DNA from: Kribbella sp. VKM Ac-2569
Lineage (GTDB): Bacteria > Actinomycetota > Actinomycetes > Propionibacteriales > Kribbellaceae
Direction: 5' to 3'
Assembly: GCF_004216905.1 (NCBI RefSeq)
Contig: NZ_SGXJ01000003.1
Location: 682,001-746,000, forward strand
DNA: 64,000 nt
Position numbers and translations under genes: made by a program. The notes under the pieces were generated by a model. The model did not search any database. It was not told the DNA's origin and saw only the letters and a list, made by a program, of their open reading frames with translations. The first letter of the stretch is position 1, and the number at the start of each line of letters is the position of its first letter. Shown here one piece after another: positions 32,723-41,550 of the stretch.

Positions 32723-33544
32723 TCAGTCCTTGCCGGTGGCCACTGGGCGGGTGGGGTCGGTGATCCATTCGGACCAGCTGCCGATGTACACGGTGGCGGG
32801 GAGGCCGGCGGATTCAAGGGCGAGGGCTTCGTGCGCGGCGGTGACTCCGGATCCGCAGTAGACCGCGGTTTCGGTGGAGGGTGTGACGCCGAGTGCGGTG
32901 AAGCGGGCCTGGAGGTCGGAGGCCGGGAGGAAGTGCCCGGTCTCGTCGACGTTCGCGGTCGTCGGGGCGTTCACGGCCCCGGGGATGTGGCCGGCCACCG
33001 GATCCATCGGCTCGACCTCACCCGCGAACCGCTCGGGTGCCCGTGCGTCCAGCAGGATGCCCTTCGCGGCCACCGCGGCAGCGCCATCGGCGTCGAGCAC
33101 GGGCAGGTGGCCGGGTGTCGCGGTGAACGTACCGGCACCACCAGCCGGCGCATCCACGGTGACCTCTCCCCCGGCGGCCTTCCACGCGGCCAGCCCGCCG
33201 TCCAGGACGCGTACGTCGGTCAGCCCGAAGTACCTGAACACCCACCAAGCGCGGGCCGCGGACATCGAGTTCGCAGCGTCGTACACCACGACCGGGGTGT
33301 CGGCGGAGCTGATGCCGAGCCGGAGGAACGTCTCCGTCACGGTGGTTGCGGTGGGCAATGGGTGACGGCCGGGGCCGGGAGCGGCGGCGAGCTCGGTCTC
33401 GAGGTCGACGAAGAATGCACCGGGCAGGTGGCCGGCGTCGTACGCCTCCTTGCCGGGCGGACCGGCCAGGTTCCAGGTGACGTCGACCAGCACCGGAGCG
33501 GCGCCCAGCGCACGCAGGTCGTCGACAGTGATCAACGGGCTCAT
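32723..33544 (-). CDS. sseA: Thiosulfate/3-mercaptopyruvate sulfurtransferase
   Basis: 273 aa, two tandem rhodanese domains. The first is inactive and the second carries the active-site loop C-G-S-G-V-T-A (Cys230), which forms the persulfide. The loop C-G-S-G-V-T is typical of mercaptopyruvate sulfurtransferases. It moves sulfur from thiosulfate or 3-mercaptopyruvate to cyanide or a thiol. The start overlaps the thymidine-kinase stop by 4 nt (ATGA), so the two genes are co-translated. Confidence 0.88.
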   Translation of the reverse strand: MSPLITVDDLRALGAAPVLVDVTWNLAGPPGKEAYDAGHLPGAFFVDLETELAAAPGPGRHPLPTATTVTETFLRLGISSADTPVVVYDAANSMSAARAWWVFRYFGLTDVRVLDGGLAAWKAAGGEVTVDAPAGGAGTFTATPGHLPVLDADGAAAVAAKGILLDARAPERFAGEVEPMDPVAGHIPGAVNAPTTANVDETGHFLPASDLQARFTALGVTPSTETAVYCGSGVTAAHEALALESAGLPATVYIGSWSEWITDPTRPVATGKD

Positions 33545-34194
33545 GACGCAGCTCCTCCGAACGGCAGGACTTCGGGTGACAAGGTGGCGCGGGCGCGGGC
33601 CTGGGTGAGACGGCGGCGGTGGTGCCGGCGGCAGAGCACCTCGTATGCGACCTCGTGGTCCAGCGACACGATGTCGCCCACGACCAGCTGCTCGCCCTCG
33701 GTCACCATCTCCCCACCGATCGTACGGGCGTTGTGCGTGGCCCGTTCACCGCACCAGCACAACGCCTCGACCTGGAGCAGTTCCATCCGGTCCGCGAGCT
33801 CCACCAGCCGCGCCGACCCCGGGAACAACGTCGCCCGGAAGTCGGTCAGGATGCCGAAGCAGAACACGTCGATCTGCAGTTCGTCGGTCAGCCGCGCGAG
33901 CTGCTCGATCTGCAGCGGGCTGTAGAACTGTGCCTCGTCGCAGACCACGTAGTCGATCCGGCCGCCGGCGGTCAGCTCGTTGACGACGTAGTCCCAGAAG
34001 TCGAACTCCGTGCGTACCTCGACCGCGTCCGCGGACAGCCCGAGGCGCGACGAGAGCACCGACTCCCCCGCCCGGTCGTGGCTGGTGAAGATCCTTCCGA
34101 GCCTCCCGCGTGCCTTGTGGTTGTGATCCATCTGCAGCGCCAGCGTCGACTTGCCGCAGTCCATGGTCCCGGTGAAATACAGGAGCTCCGCCAC
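33541..34194 (-). CDS. tdk: Thymidine kinase
   Basis: 217 aa from GTG 34194. It is a type-II bacterial thymidine kinase that phosphorylates thymidine with ATP in the salvage pathway. The P-loop is G-T-M-D-C-G-K-S-T, Walker B-like V-C-D-E-A-Q-F-Y carries the catalytic Glu, and the zinc-binding lasso has C-W-C and C-R-R-H. The GTG start directly precedes the beta-strand A-E-L-L-Y-F-T-G-T-M; an upstream in-frame start at 34212 would add six residues. Confidence 0.9.
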   Translation of the reverse strand: MAELLYFTGTMDCGKSTLALQMDHNHKARGRLGRIFTSHDRAGESVLSSRLGLSADAVEVRTEFDFWDYVVNELTAGGRIDYVVCDEAQFYSPLQIEQLARLTDELQIDVFCFGILTDFRATLFPGSARLVELADRMELLQVEALCWCGERATHNARTIGGEMVTEGEQLVVGDIVSLDHEVAYEVLCRRHHRRRLTQARARATLSPEVLPFGGAAS

Positions 34195-34226
34195 GGGCGA
34201 ACATCCTGCCAAGTCAAAGGTTCCCT

Positions 34227-34250
34227 GTGCACGCCGGGGTGCACACCGGG
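34227..34250. repeat. Tandem 12-bp repeat, two units
   Basis: GTGCACGCCGGG is followed directly by GTGCACACCGGG. Each unit starts with the palindrome GTGCAC. The pair lies between divergent thymidine kinase and subtilase genes and may be a regulator site. Confidence 0.4.
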
Positions 34251-34303
34251 TTGTGTCGGAGCGGTGGGTTGGGTTCTGAGCCTCCGTTCAGCTTGAATGG
34301 ATT

Positions 34304-35947
34304 GTGCGCAAAGCCCTGTTCCTCGTCCTCGCGGCCTTCCTGGTCGTCGCCACCGCCACCCCTCCGGCCGGTGCGGCGCCGGCCCGGTCCGAGGCGGGAC
34401 TCCGGGCGTACTTCGTGATCACCGCGCCGAACCAGACCGGCAAGGTGACCGGCGCGATCACGCAGAACGGCGGCACGGTCTACGCGACGTACGACGCGAT
34501 CGGGGTGATCGTGGCGCACTCGACGGCGACCGACTTCGCGGACCAGCTGCGCGGCGTCGAGGGCGTGCAGAAGGCCGGCGCGACCCGCACCTCCGACCTC
34601 CCCGCGGCCGTCGCGAACCCAGCCGTCCCGCCGGCGGTCCCGGAGACCCCGACGGCGCAGCCGGAGTCCGACCGCGCGGACATGACCCAGATCGGCGCCG
34701 ACCGCGCGTGGGCGAAGAACCCGGGCTCGAAGACCGTCACCGTCGGCGTGCTCGACACCGGTGTGGACGACCAGCACCCGGACCTCAAGGCGAACTTCGA
34801 CGCGGCCAAGTCGGCGTCCTGCGCGTACGGCAAGCTCGACACCCGGCCCGGCGCGTGGCGGCCGGTCGGCGAGCACGGCACGCATGTCGCGGGCACGATC
34901 GCGGGCGCGAAGAACGGCATCGGGATGGTCGGCGTCGCGCCGGGCGTGAAGGTGTCGTCGATCCGGGTGGCCGAGGCCGGGAGCCAGCTGTTCTTCCCGG
35001 AGAACACGGTCTGCGCGTTCATGTTCGCCGCCGACAAGGGTGTGTCGGTGACGAACAACAGCTACTACGTCGACCCGTGGCTCTTCAACTGCCCGAACGA
35101 CAAGGACCAGGACGCGATCCTCGAAGCCGTACGCCGCTCCGTCGCGTACTCGGACAGCAAGGGCGTCGTGAACGTCGCCGCAGCCGGCAACGAGGACTAC
35201 GACCTCGCGAACAAGACCGTCGACGAGTCCAGCCCCGACGACTCGACCGCGACCGTGCGCCCCGTCACGAACGATTGCATCGGCCTTCCGCACGAGCTGC
35301 CGAACGTGGTCATGGTCGCGGCGGTCGACCCGCGCAGCGCCAAGTCACCGTTCTCGAACTTCGGTGAGGGCAAGATCAGCCTCGCCGCCCCGGGTCAGGA
35401 CGTGTACTCGACGATTCCGGGCGGCGGCTACAAGATCCTCGAGGGTACGTCGATGGCGTCGCCGCACGTCGCCGGCGTCGCGGCCCTGCTCCGCAGCGTC
35501 GATCCGAAGCTGAACCCGTCCCAGGTCCGCGCCCGCCTCGCCCAGCAGGCCAACGACCTCGCGTGCCCGCCCGCGGCCTCCGGTGAGTGCTCCGGGTCCG
35601 CGGGGAACAACTCGTACTTCGGTGAAGGTCTCGTCGACGCGGCCGAGGCGGTCGGCGCTGCGTCCGCGCAGCCGCAGGGCGCGATCACGGTCACCCAGCC
35701 GTCCGAGCAACTCGGCGTCGGCGGCATCCCGGCGGTCCCGCTGCTGCTGAAGGGCACCGGCGGCACCGGTGACATCAGCTACTCGGCGGCCGGTCTGCCG
35801 CCGGGCCTCTCCATCGACGCGGAGCGCGGCTGGATCACCGGCGTGCTGACGCCCGGCGCCGGCCGGTACAAGGTGACTGTCACGGCCCGCGACGGCGAAG
35901 CGAAGACTGCCCGCACCAGCTTCTTCTGGGACGTCTGGAGCTTCTAG
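34304..35947 (+). CDS. Secreted S8 subtilisin-like serine protease
   Basis: 547 aa. Signal peptide (about 1-25, cleavage near A-G-A-A), inhibitor-I9-like prodomain (about 33-120), then the S8 domain with the full triad: Asp151 (V-L-D-T-G), His191 (E-H-G-T-H-V-A-G-T) and Ser383 (G-T-S-M-A-S-P-H). The C-terminal 80 residues resemble a putative Ig-like domain (L-P-P-G-L-S-I-D). It degrades protein outside the cell after self-removal of the prodomain. GTG at 34304 is the only start that gives a complete signal peptide. It lacks a cell-wall anchor. Confidence 0.9.
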   Translation: MRKALFLVLAAFLVVATATPPAGAAPARSEAGLRAYFVITAPNQTGKVTGAITQNGGTVYATYDAIGVIVAHSTATDFADQLRGVEGVQKAGATRTSDLPAAVANPAVPPAVPETPTAQPESDRADMTQIGADRAWAKNPGSKTVTVGVLDTGVDDQHPDLKANFDAAKSASCAYGKLDTRPGAWRPVGEHGTHVAGTIAGAKNGIGMVGVAPGVKVSSIRVAEAGSQLFFPENTVCAFMFAADKGVSVTNNSYYVDPWLFNCPNDKDQDAILEAVRRSVAYSDSKGVVNVAAAGNEDYDLANKTVDESSPDDSTATVRPVTNDCIGLPHELPNVVMVAAVDPRSAKSPFSNFGEGKISLAAPGQDVYSTIPGGGYKILEGTSMASPHVAGVAALLRSVDPKLNPSQVRARLAQQANDLACPPAASGECSGSAGNNSYFGEGLVDAAEAVGAASAQPQGAITVTQPSEQLGVGGIPAVPLLLKGTGGTGDISYSAAGLPPGLSIDAERGWITGVLTPGAGRYKVTVTARDGEAKTARTSFFWDVWSF

Positions 35948-35956
35948 ACCAATCGG

Positions 35957-37081
35957 CTACCCAGCGTCGATGAGCAGCGGGATCTCCATCTCGTCCGGAG
36001 TCAACGAGCCGTGCAGACCGATCAGGTCCGCCTCCTGTGCGTGGCGGCGGCTGGCCACCAGCGCGACCGGGCCGAGCGCCGCGACGATGACGTCTCCGAG
36101 GCGCGGCGCGACCCGGTCCTCGACAACCGGACCGAACCAGCCACGCGCGATCGCCTCAGAGCGTGACAGTACGAGCGCCTTCTCGCCCAGCCGTTCCTTG
36201 TAGACGGCGAGTACGTCGGCCTCCGCGCCGGGAACGCAGTACAGGTGACGGAAACGCGACTCGCCACCGATCAGGGTCAGCCCTTCGGTCAGTGCGGGCT
36301 CCGCGTCCAGGTCCACGCGGTGCTCGGGGGCGACGTCGATCATGCCGTGGTCGGCGACGACGAGCAGTACGGCGTCACGCGGCAGCGCCGAGCGGACCTG
36401 TTGTGCGAACGTGTCGGCTGCGCCGAGTTCCTTCTGCCACTGCCAGGAGTCGCAGCCCTGCTGGTGGCCGATGTAGTCGAGCTGCGAGTCGTACACGTAG
36501 ACCAGTGACGACTGCCCTTCACGACTCGCGAAACGGGTCGCGTCCAGACGGTCCTCAACAGTGTCGGCGCCGCGGTGTGCGCTCCCCCGGAACGCGGCCG
36601 CTGTCAGCCCTGACGTGTCGAACCGCGCCTTGCTCACGTTGCGCGTGGCAACACCTGCTGCCGCTACCCGATCGAAGACGGTTCCGTGCGGCTGCCAGCG
36701 ACGTGGGTCGACCGGCGCGTCCCAGGACAGTGCATTCAGCAGCGCACCGGTCTCCGGGACGATCGACGTGTAGCCGACGATGCCGTGCGCACCCGGCGGC
36801 AGACCCGTGCCGAGGCTCGTCAGGCTGACAGCGGTCGTCGACGGCACTCCGGCGGTCAGACTGCGGCTCTTCGGGATCAGCGACGACAGGTACGGCGCGG
36901 CGTCGCCGTACCGCTGGAGCAGCTTCCAGCCGAGTCCGTCGAGCAAGAGAACGGCGTACCGGGAGGCGGGCGGCAGGCCGAGGAGGTTGGTCTCCCTCGG
37001 CACCGACAGCGCGCCGGCCACGGACGGCAGGACGTCGGCGAGCGCGCCGCCGCCGTACTGCGGCGAAACCGGCTGGATCAC
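35957..37081 (-). CDS. Alkaline-phosphatase-superfamily nucleotide pyrophosphatase/PDE-like
   Basis: 374 aa, no signal peptide. The alkaline phosphatase superfamily core is visible: L-L-L-D-G-L-G-W (metal Asp), P-S-T-T-A-V (Thr nucleophile region), D-S-Q-L-D-Y-I-G-H, and A-D-H-G-M. The family includes phosphodiesterases and nucleotide pyrophosphatases; substrate unknown. GTG 37081 starts 4 nt after the DUF5998 stop on the same strand, so the two form an operon. This pair (DUF5998, then phosphatase) is a recurrent actinobacterial arrangement as far as I know. Confidence 0.82.
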   Translation of the reverse strand: MIQPVSPQYGGGALADVLPSVAGALSVPRETNLLGLPPASRYAVLLLDGLGWKLLQRYGDAAPYLSSLIPKSRSLTAGVPSTTAVSLTSLGTGLPPGAHGIVGYTSIVPETGALLNALSWDAPVDPRRWQPHGTVFDRVAAAGVATRNVSKARFDTSGLTAAAFRGSAHRGADTVEDRLDATRFASREGQSSLVYVYDSQLDYIGHQQGCDSWQWQKELGAADTFAQQVRSALPRDAVLLVVADHGMIDVAPEHRVDLDAEPALTEGLTLIGGESRFRHLYCVPGAEADVLAVYKERLGEKALVLSRSEAIARGWFGPVVEDRVAPRLGDVIVAALGPVALVASRRHAQEADLIGLHGSLTPDEMEIPLLIDAG

Positions 37082-37085
37082 GGCG

Positions 37086-37700
37086 CTACCTGCTGGTGGT
37101 CGCGAACGAGAGTGCCTTCGCGAACTCGAGCACCTGCTGGATCCCCGCCGGGCCGTCGGCCGCGGCGCTGATCCGCAGCGAGATGTCGTCGGCCGCGACC
37201 GAACCGGTGTACCCGTGGTCGGCCTCGCAGTTCGGGTCCGCGCAGACGGCCGGCTCCAGGTCGATCCGGTTGACCATGCCCCAGCCGATGGTCAACACCA
37301 CCTCGCCGCTGCCCGCCACCGCCGGGTCGGCCTTGCCGGTGGCGTAGCCCGCCGGGTTCGGTACGACGCGGTTCACGACGACGGCGTTCACGCGGGACAG
37401 CGGGATCGCCTCGGTCGAGGTGGACGCGTACGGCGCGCGGATCAGTTCGTCGGCCGCGTGCTCGTCGGTGTGCCCGACGATCAGCCGGGTCGGGGTGAGC
37501 GCCAGGATCGTGATGTGCCGCCGAACCTCGTCCCGGTCGAACGTCGGTTCGTGCTGCAGCACGTAGGCCCGGATCGGTTCGCCGGCGACCGCTACCTCGA
37601 GCGAGTCGGTCACCACGTCGGGGTAATAGCCGCACCGATCGATCGCGTCGCGCAGGTCCGCCGACGCGTCCGCGAGCTCCGGTGTATTCAGGTCACGCAT
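37086..37700 (-). CDS. DUF5998 family protein
   Basis: 204 aa, cytosolic. The sequence (C-G-Y-Y-P-D-V-V, H-E-P-T-F-D-R-D-E-V-R-R-H-I-T-I-L-A-L-T-P-T-R-L-I-V-G) matches a conserved actinobacterial family without assigned function. C-A-D-P-N-C-E-A-D-H-G near the C-terminus could bind metal. ATG at 37700 follows a GAGGATGAGGG stretch and removes an unconserved leader. It is co-transcribed with the following phosphatase gene. Confidence 0.8.
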   Translation of the reverse strand: MRDLNTPELADASADLRDAIDRCGYYPDVVTDSLEVAVAGEPIRAYVLQHEPTFDRDEVRRHITILALTPTRLIVGHTDEHAADELIRAPYASTSTEAIPLSRVNAVVVNRVVPNPAGYATGKADPAVAGSGEVVLTIGWGMVNRIDLEPAVCADPNCEADHGYTGSVAADDISLRISAAADGPAGIQQVLEFAKALSFATTSR

Positions 37701-37757
37701 GCCCTCATCCTCGCACGATCGTGCCCCGGAGCGTTTCACCCTTGTGGACAACCGCGA

Positions 37758-39407
37758 TCAGTTCGCACTTGCCTTCCGCAGGACCGGCGCACCGGCCGCG
37801 CCCGCGACGGTGACCAGGACCAGCCCCGCGACGACCTGCCCGAGCAGCAGCAGTACGCCGGAACTCCCCTGGGTGATCACCTTGCCGCCGCTCAACGCCA
37901 GCCCACACAGCGCACCGAACCCGACGACGGGCAGGCCGACAGCGACAACCGGTACCACGGCCGCGACCCGAGCCGCTCGCTCGATCACCGACAGCGGTAC
38001 GCCCGACCGCCGTAGCGCCCGTGCAGGAGCGGCCTGGTCCAGCGCCGTACCCACTGCTCCCGCAGCGGTCGAGGCAGCCACGGTCAGGAAGACCAGCGAG
38101 AGCAGCAACGCGACACCGATCCGCATGTCGTTGAAGCTCGGGTCGTCGTCACCAGAGGGCATGAATACCGAGATGAACCCAGTGACGAAGCCGGACAGCA
38201 CCAGTGCGGCCACAGGTCGGAAAGCGCCCTTGGGGTCATCTACCAGGCGTCGACCGGCCAGCAACGTCACAGGTCCGTTGGCTGCCTTCGCCATCGTCTT
38301 GCCCACCAGCTGCACCGCCCACGGCCCGACCACGCGTACGGCGAGTGCGGCGAAGCCGACCGCGATCAGCAACGGCAGCAAGGCCGCCTTCATCCCGTAG
38401 TACGCCAGCATCACCGGACCGATGACCAGCAACCCGATGCGCAGCACACTGAGGCCCTTGCGCGTTTGGCCGCGTACGACGCCCAGCGGGGTGATGCTGA
38501 CGCGTCCGAGGCCGATGAGCGCACTGATGACGGACAGCACGGGTACGGCGACCAGTACGACGAGGACTGTCCACCACTGCACTGTGATGTCACCGACGTA
38601 CCAGCGTCCGCCGCCGAGTGGGATCTGCGCGATCAGCGGACTCAGAACGGTGTAGCCGACCAGACCGACGACTGCACCGGCCGCAGCGAGCACTGCTTGT
38701 TCTACTGCGCTCAGCCAGAGCACCTGGGTCCGGGTGGCACCAGCAAGACGTAGTGCAGCCAGCCGGTGCTCGCGACGCTTGGCTGCAACACCAGCAGCCT
38801 GTCCGACGAGGCTCAGGATCGGGAACAGCACCAGGATGATGCCGGACGCCACTGCGATCAGCAGACCGAGCATGCGGCTGTCCCAGACCTTCTCGTTCCA
38901 ACTGCTGACGTACTGCGGGTGCTGGTCGGCAGGGATCGTCTGGACGCCGCGGATGATGATGAACTCTTCTGGCGAGGACAGGCCCTTGTCACTGATCACA
39001 CCGGTCGGCTTATCGACGCCGTACTGCTTGCTGAGGCTGGACCAGCGTTTGGCGACCTCAGGCGAGACGAAGACCTCGCCGGGCTTGGGTGTGTGGTCGA
39101 GGCCGGGCGGTGGTTCGAGCTCGTTGGGGCGAAGGATCGCGAGGTCGAGAACGCTCAGGCGGTGGCCGTCGACGCGCTGGTCGTCGTCCAGGTTCAGCGA
39201 GCCGATCGCGGTCGCCGGGTCAGCCTTGTCCGCACTCCGCCACCCGATCCGCTCAGACCGTTGCGACAACCCGAGCGAGCCGGCAATCAGAAACGTGACC
39301 AGCAGGGCGACCACCGCGGTCGCGCCGAACGCCGCCAGGTTCGCGGCACGTCCGCCTGGCCCGGGACGCCGTACAAACCGCAGGCCGAGCTCAGTCATCG
39401 GATTCAT
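37758..39407 (-). CDS. FtsX-like ABC transporter permease
   Basis: 549 aa with about ten hydrophobic segments arranged as FtsX-like units around extracellular loops. It starts 4 nt inside the ATPase gene (ATGA overlap), so the pair forms an ABC exporter or mechanotransmission complex of the MacB/BceB kind. The substrate may be a peptide or lipid. R-L-A-G-A-T-R-T-Q-V is the usual cytoplasmic coupling segment. No regulatory gene is adjacent. Confidence 0.83.
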   Translation of the reverse strand: MNPMTELGLRFVRRPGPGGRAANLAAFGATAVVALLVTFLIAGSLGLSQRSERIGWRSADKADPATAIGSLNLDDDQRVDGHRLSVLDLAILRPNELEPPPGLDHTPKPGEVFVSPEVAKRWSSLSKQYGVDKPTGVISDKGLSSPEEFIIIRGVQTIPADQHPQYVSSWNEKVWDSRMLGLLIAVASGIILVLFPILSLVGQAAGVAAKRREHRLAALRLAGATRTQVLWLSAVEQAVLAAAGAVVGLVGYTVLSPLIAQIPLGGGRWYVGDITVQWWTVLVVLVAVPVLSVISALIGLGRVSITPLGVVRGQTRKGLSVLRIGLLVIGPVMLAYYGMKAALLPLLIAVGFAALAVRVVGPWAVQLVGKTMAKAANGPVTLLAGRRLVDDPKGAFRPVAALVLSGFVTGFISVFMPSGDDDPSFNDMRIGVALLLSLVFLTVAASTAAGAVGTALDQAAPARALRRSGVPLSVIERAARVAAVVPVVAVGLPVVGFGALCGLALSGGKVITQGSSGVLLLLGQVVAGLVLVTVAGAAGAPVLRKASAN

Positions 39408-40105
39408 CGCACGGCTCCCATGGCATCGCTGACTCGGCCGTCGACGATGTGGAGGGCCCGGTGGCAGCGGGCGGCCACGGCGTTGTCGTGGGTGACGACC
39501 ACTACTGCCGCACCGCGGTAGGTCGCGGCGCCCACGAGCAGGTCGATCACCTGTGAGCCGGTGGCCGCGTCCAATGCGCCGGTTGGCTCGTCGGCGAACA
39601 CCACCTGCGGCTCGCCGACGAGTGCCCGCGCGATGGCGACCCGCTGCGCCTGCCCGCCGGACAGCTCACCCGGTCGACGACCGACCTCGGCGGCCAGCCC
39701 GACCTGGGCGAGCGTGTTGCGCGCCCGTCCGATCGCCTCGCGGCGGCTGAGGCCGTCGACCATCAGTGGCAGGGCAACGTTCTCGTCCGCGGGCAGCTCG
39801 GCGAGCAACTGGTTGTCCTGGAACACGAAGCCGAGACGGCGGCGACGCAGTACCGTCCGGGCGGAGTCGTTCAGCTGGTCGACACGTTCACCGCCCAGCC
39901 AGACCTCGCCCTGGTCCGGCGTGAGGATGCCGGCGAGTACATGCAGCAGGGTGGTCTTGCCGTTGCCACTCGGGCCCATGACCGCGAGCGCCTCGCCGGA
40001 CCGGACAGCGACGTCCACTCCGGCCAGACCGACCACGCTGCCGTAGTGCTTGACCAGGCCGTGCCCGCTCAACACAACCTGCGATTGGGGACTCTGAAAG
40101 TTCAT
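39404..40105 (-). CDS. ABC transporter ATP-binding protein, LolD/MacB type
   Basis: 233 aa. Walker A G-P-S-G-N-G-K-T-T, signature L-S-G-G-Q, Walker B V-V-F-A-D-E-P-T and the H-loop T-H-D are all intact. It belongs to the LolD/MacB/FtsE branch that powers FtsX-type permeases. A weak -10-like CAGGCT lies 6 nt before the ATG. A hairpin upstream separates it from the peptidase gene. Confidence 0.9.
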   Translation of the reverse strand: MNFQSPQSQVVLSGHGLVKHYGSVVGLAGVDVAVRSGEALAVMGPSGNGKTTLLHVLAGILTPDQGEVWLGGERVDQLNDSARTVLRRRRLGFVFQDNQLLAELPADENVALPLMVDGLSRREAIGRARNTLAQVGLAAEVGRRPGELSGGQAQRVAIARALVGEPQVVFADEPTGALDAATGSQVIDLLVGAATYRGAAVVVVTHDNAVAARCHRALHIVDGRVSDAMGAVR

Positions 40106-40184
40106 GCCCCGAGCCTGTCGCGATCACGGCCCGCGATCGTCGGCCCGCGGACCGGTCCTGTCGTCTCCTTTAGACCGGTACGGC

Positions 40185-40202
40185 GTACGACTCCAGTCGT
40201 AC
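40185..40202 (-). terminator. Hairpin downstream of P1 peptidase gene
   Basis: GTACGACT-AGTCGTAC palindrome with 2-nt centre, extended by one G-C pair. It lies just after the stop of the P1 peptidase on the minus strand and before the ABC ATPase. It is a probable terminator or attenuator. Confidence 0.45.
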
Positions 40203-40203
40203 G

Positions 40204-41253
40204 TCAGTCGGCCAGGAACGCCGACGGGTACGCGTCGCGGTAGCTCGGGATCGTCCCGGCCGGGGTCTCCACCGACTCAGCGTTCAGCATCGCGTGCACG
40301 ATCGCCCGCGACAGCGTCCGCGCGCCGGCGGCGTACACGGTCTCCAACTGGCCGAGCGCGAGCGGATCGGTCACGCTCAGCCGCGGCTCGTCCGACGTCC
40401 GGGTCGAGAGCGCGAAGATGCTGTCGCCGTCGACGAGCGTGTGGATCGGGTCGATCGCCCGCGCGAGCCCGTCGTGCGCCACCATCGCCATCCGTTGGGT
40501 CGCGGCCTTGTCCAGCGGTACGTCGGTGGCGACGATCGCGATCACAGTGTTCATCGACGGGCCGGGGATCAGGTTGCGGCCGGGCGCGTTGGGTGGCGGC
40601 GGCTCGACCGGGGTTCGCAGGTGCGCGAACTCGTCGCCGAGTCCGAGGCGGGCGCCGTACAGGTTGCCGTCGGCATCGACCGTGGAGCCGGCCGCGTTCA
40701 CGATCACCAGCGCGCCGACCGTCGTACCGTCGTCGAGCCGGACGCTCGCCGAGCCGACGCCGCCCTTGAGCGAACGGGCCCGGGCGCCGGCTCCGGCACC
40801 GTGGTTGCCCAGGGCAACCGGACCGTCGGTGGCGGCGGCGATCGCGTCCGCTCCCCAGGACGGCTCCGGCCGGGCCTTGAAGTCGCCGCCGCGGGCGAGG
40901 TCGAAGATCACCGCGGTCGGGACGATCGGCACCACGTCGTACTCACCCTGACCGACGCGCACACCCTCGCCGCGCTCCTCCAGCCAACGCATCACGCTGC
41001 CGGCGGTGTCGAGCCCGAACGCGCTGCCGCCGGTGAGGACGATCGCGTTCACGCCACCGTTCGAGTTCACCGGCGCGAGCAGGTCGGTCTCGCGAGTGCC
41101 GGGCGCGCCACCGCGGACATCGACCCCGGCGACGGCCGTCCCCGGCACGTGCACAACCGTCGTGCCGGTCAGGTACGGCGGGTCCAAGCGCTCGACCTGT
41201 CCGACCAGGATTCCAGGGACATCGGTGATCGCGTTCTGCGGTCCAGGCTGCAT
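40204..41253 (-). CDS. P1 family (DmpA/S58) peptidase
   Basis: 349 aa. Family S58 proteins are N-terminal nucleophile hydrolases that cleave themselves at a Gly-Ser/Thr bond and act as aminopeptidases or beta-peptidases. The conserved G-N-H-G-A-G-A-G and G-G-V-G-S-A-S-V segments are present; the Ser of G-S-A-S is the likely nucleophile. It begins T-D-V-P-G-I-L-V-G, the typical start of the family. ATG at 41253 has an AAAGGA ribosome binding site and removes an unconserved leader. Confidence 0.84.
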   Translation of the reverse strand: MQPGPQNAITDVPGILVGQVERLDPPYLTGTTVVHVPGTAVAGVDVRGGAPGTRETDLLAPVNSNGGVNAIVLTGGSAFGLDTAGSVMRWLEERGEGVRVGQGEYDVVPIVPTAVIFDLARGGDFKARPEPSWGADAIAAATDGPVALGNHGAGAGARARSLKGGVGSASVRLDDGTTVGALVIVNAAGSTVDADGNLYGARLGLGDEFAHLRTPVEPPPPNAPGRNLIPGPSMNTVIAIVATDVPLDKAATQRMAMVAHDGLARAIDPIHTLVDGDSIFALSTRTSDEPRLSVTDPLALGQLETVYAAGARTLSRAIVHAMLNAESVETPAGTIPSYRDAYPSAFLAD

Positions 41254-41344
41254 GCCGCCGATCCTTTCATGCCGAAATCGGGCTCTCACGCCTGATGTGT
41301 GGGTGAGCTGCGGGCCGTGGGACAGGTAAGGCCCACCGGGAGCT

Positions 41345-41441
41345 GCAGCTCGACAGTACGTATACGTCGACTACCCGCGACCGCACGCCTGGCAGCTGTC
41401 CGAATCACCGGACAGTGGACGTATACGTACTGTCGACCTGC
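41345..41441. repeat. 97-bp element with terminal inverted repeats, copy 2
   Basis: 27-bp terminal inverted repeats (41345-41371 and 41415-41441) match at 25 of 27 positions; the outer core is GCAGCTCGACAGTACGTATA. It is related to the element at 712-809. It lies in the 297-bp gap between divergent peptidase and DUF2087 genes, so it probably does not work as a terminator here. The rest of the gap holds only the DUF2087 promoter. Confidence 0.65.
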
Positions 41442-41538
41442 ACAACATCCGAAACACAGCCCAGACTCAGCCTTGGCAGCTCACCGTCGCCGGCCTCACA
41501 GACGGCAGAAGAGCCCGAAATCGGGTTGCGGTGAGCGT

Positions 41539-41544
41539 TAGCGT
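41539..41544 (+). promoter_or_regulatory. -10 box, leaderless promoter
   Basis: TAGCGT ends 6 nt before ATG 41551. The intervening GAAGGC could also serve as a weak ribosome binding site. Confidence 0.45.
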
Positions 41545-41550
41545 GAAGGC

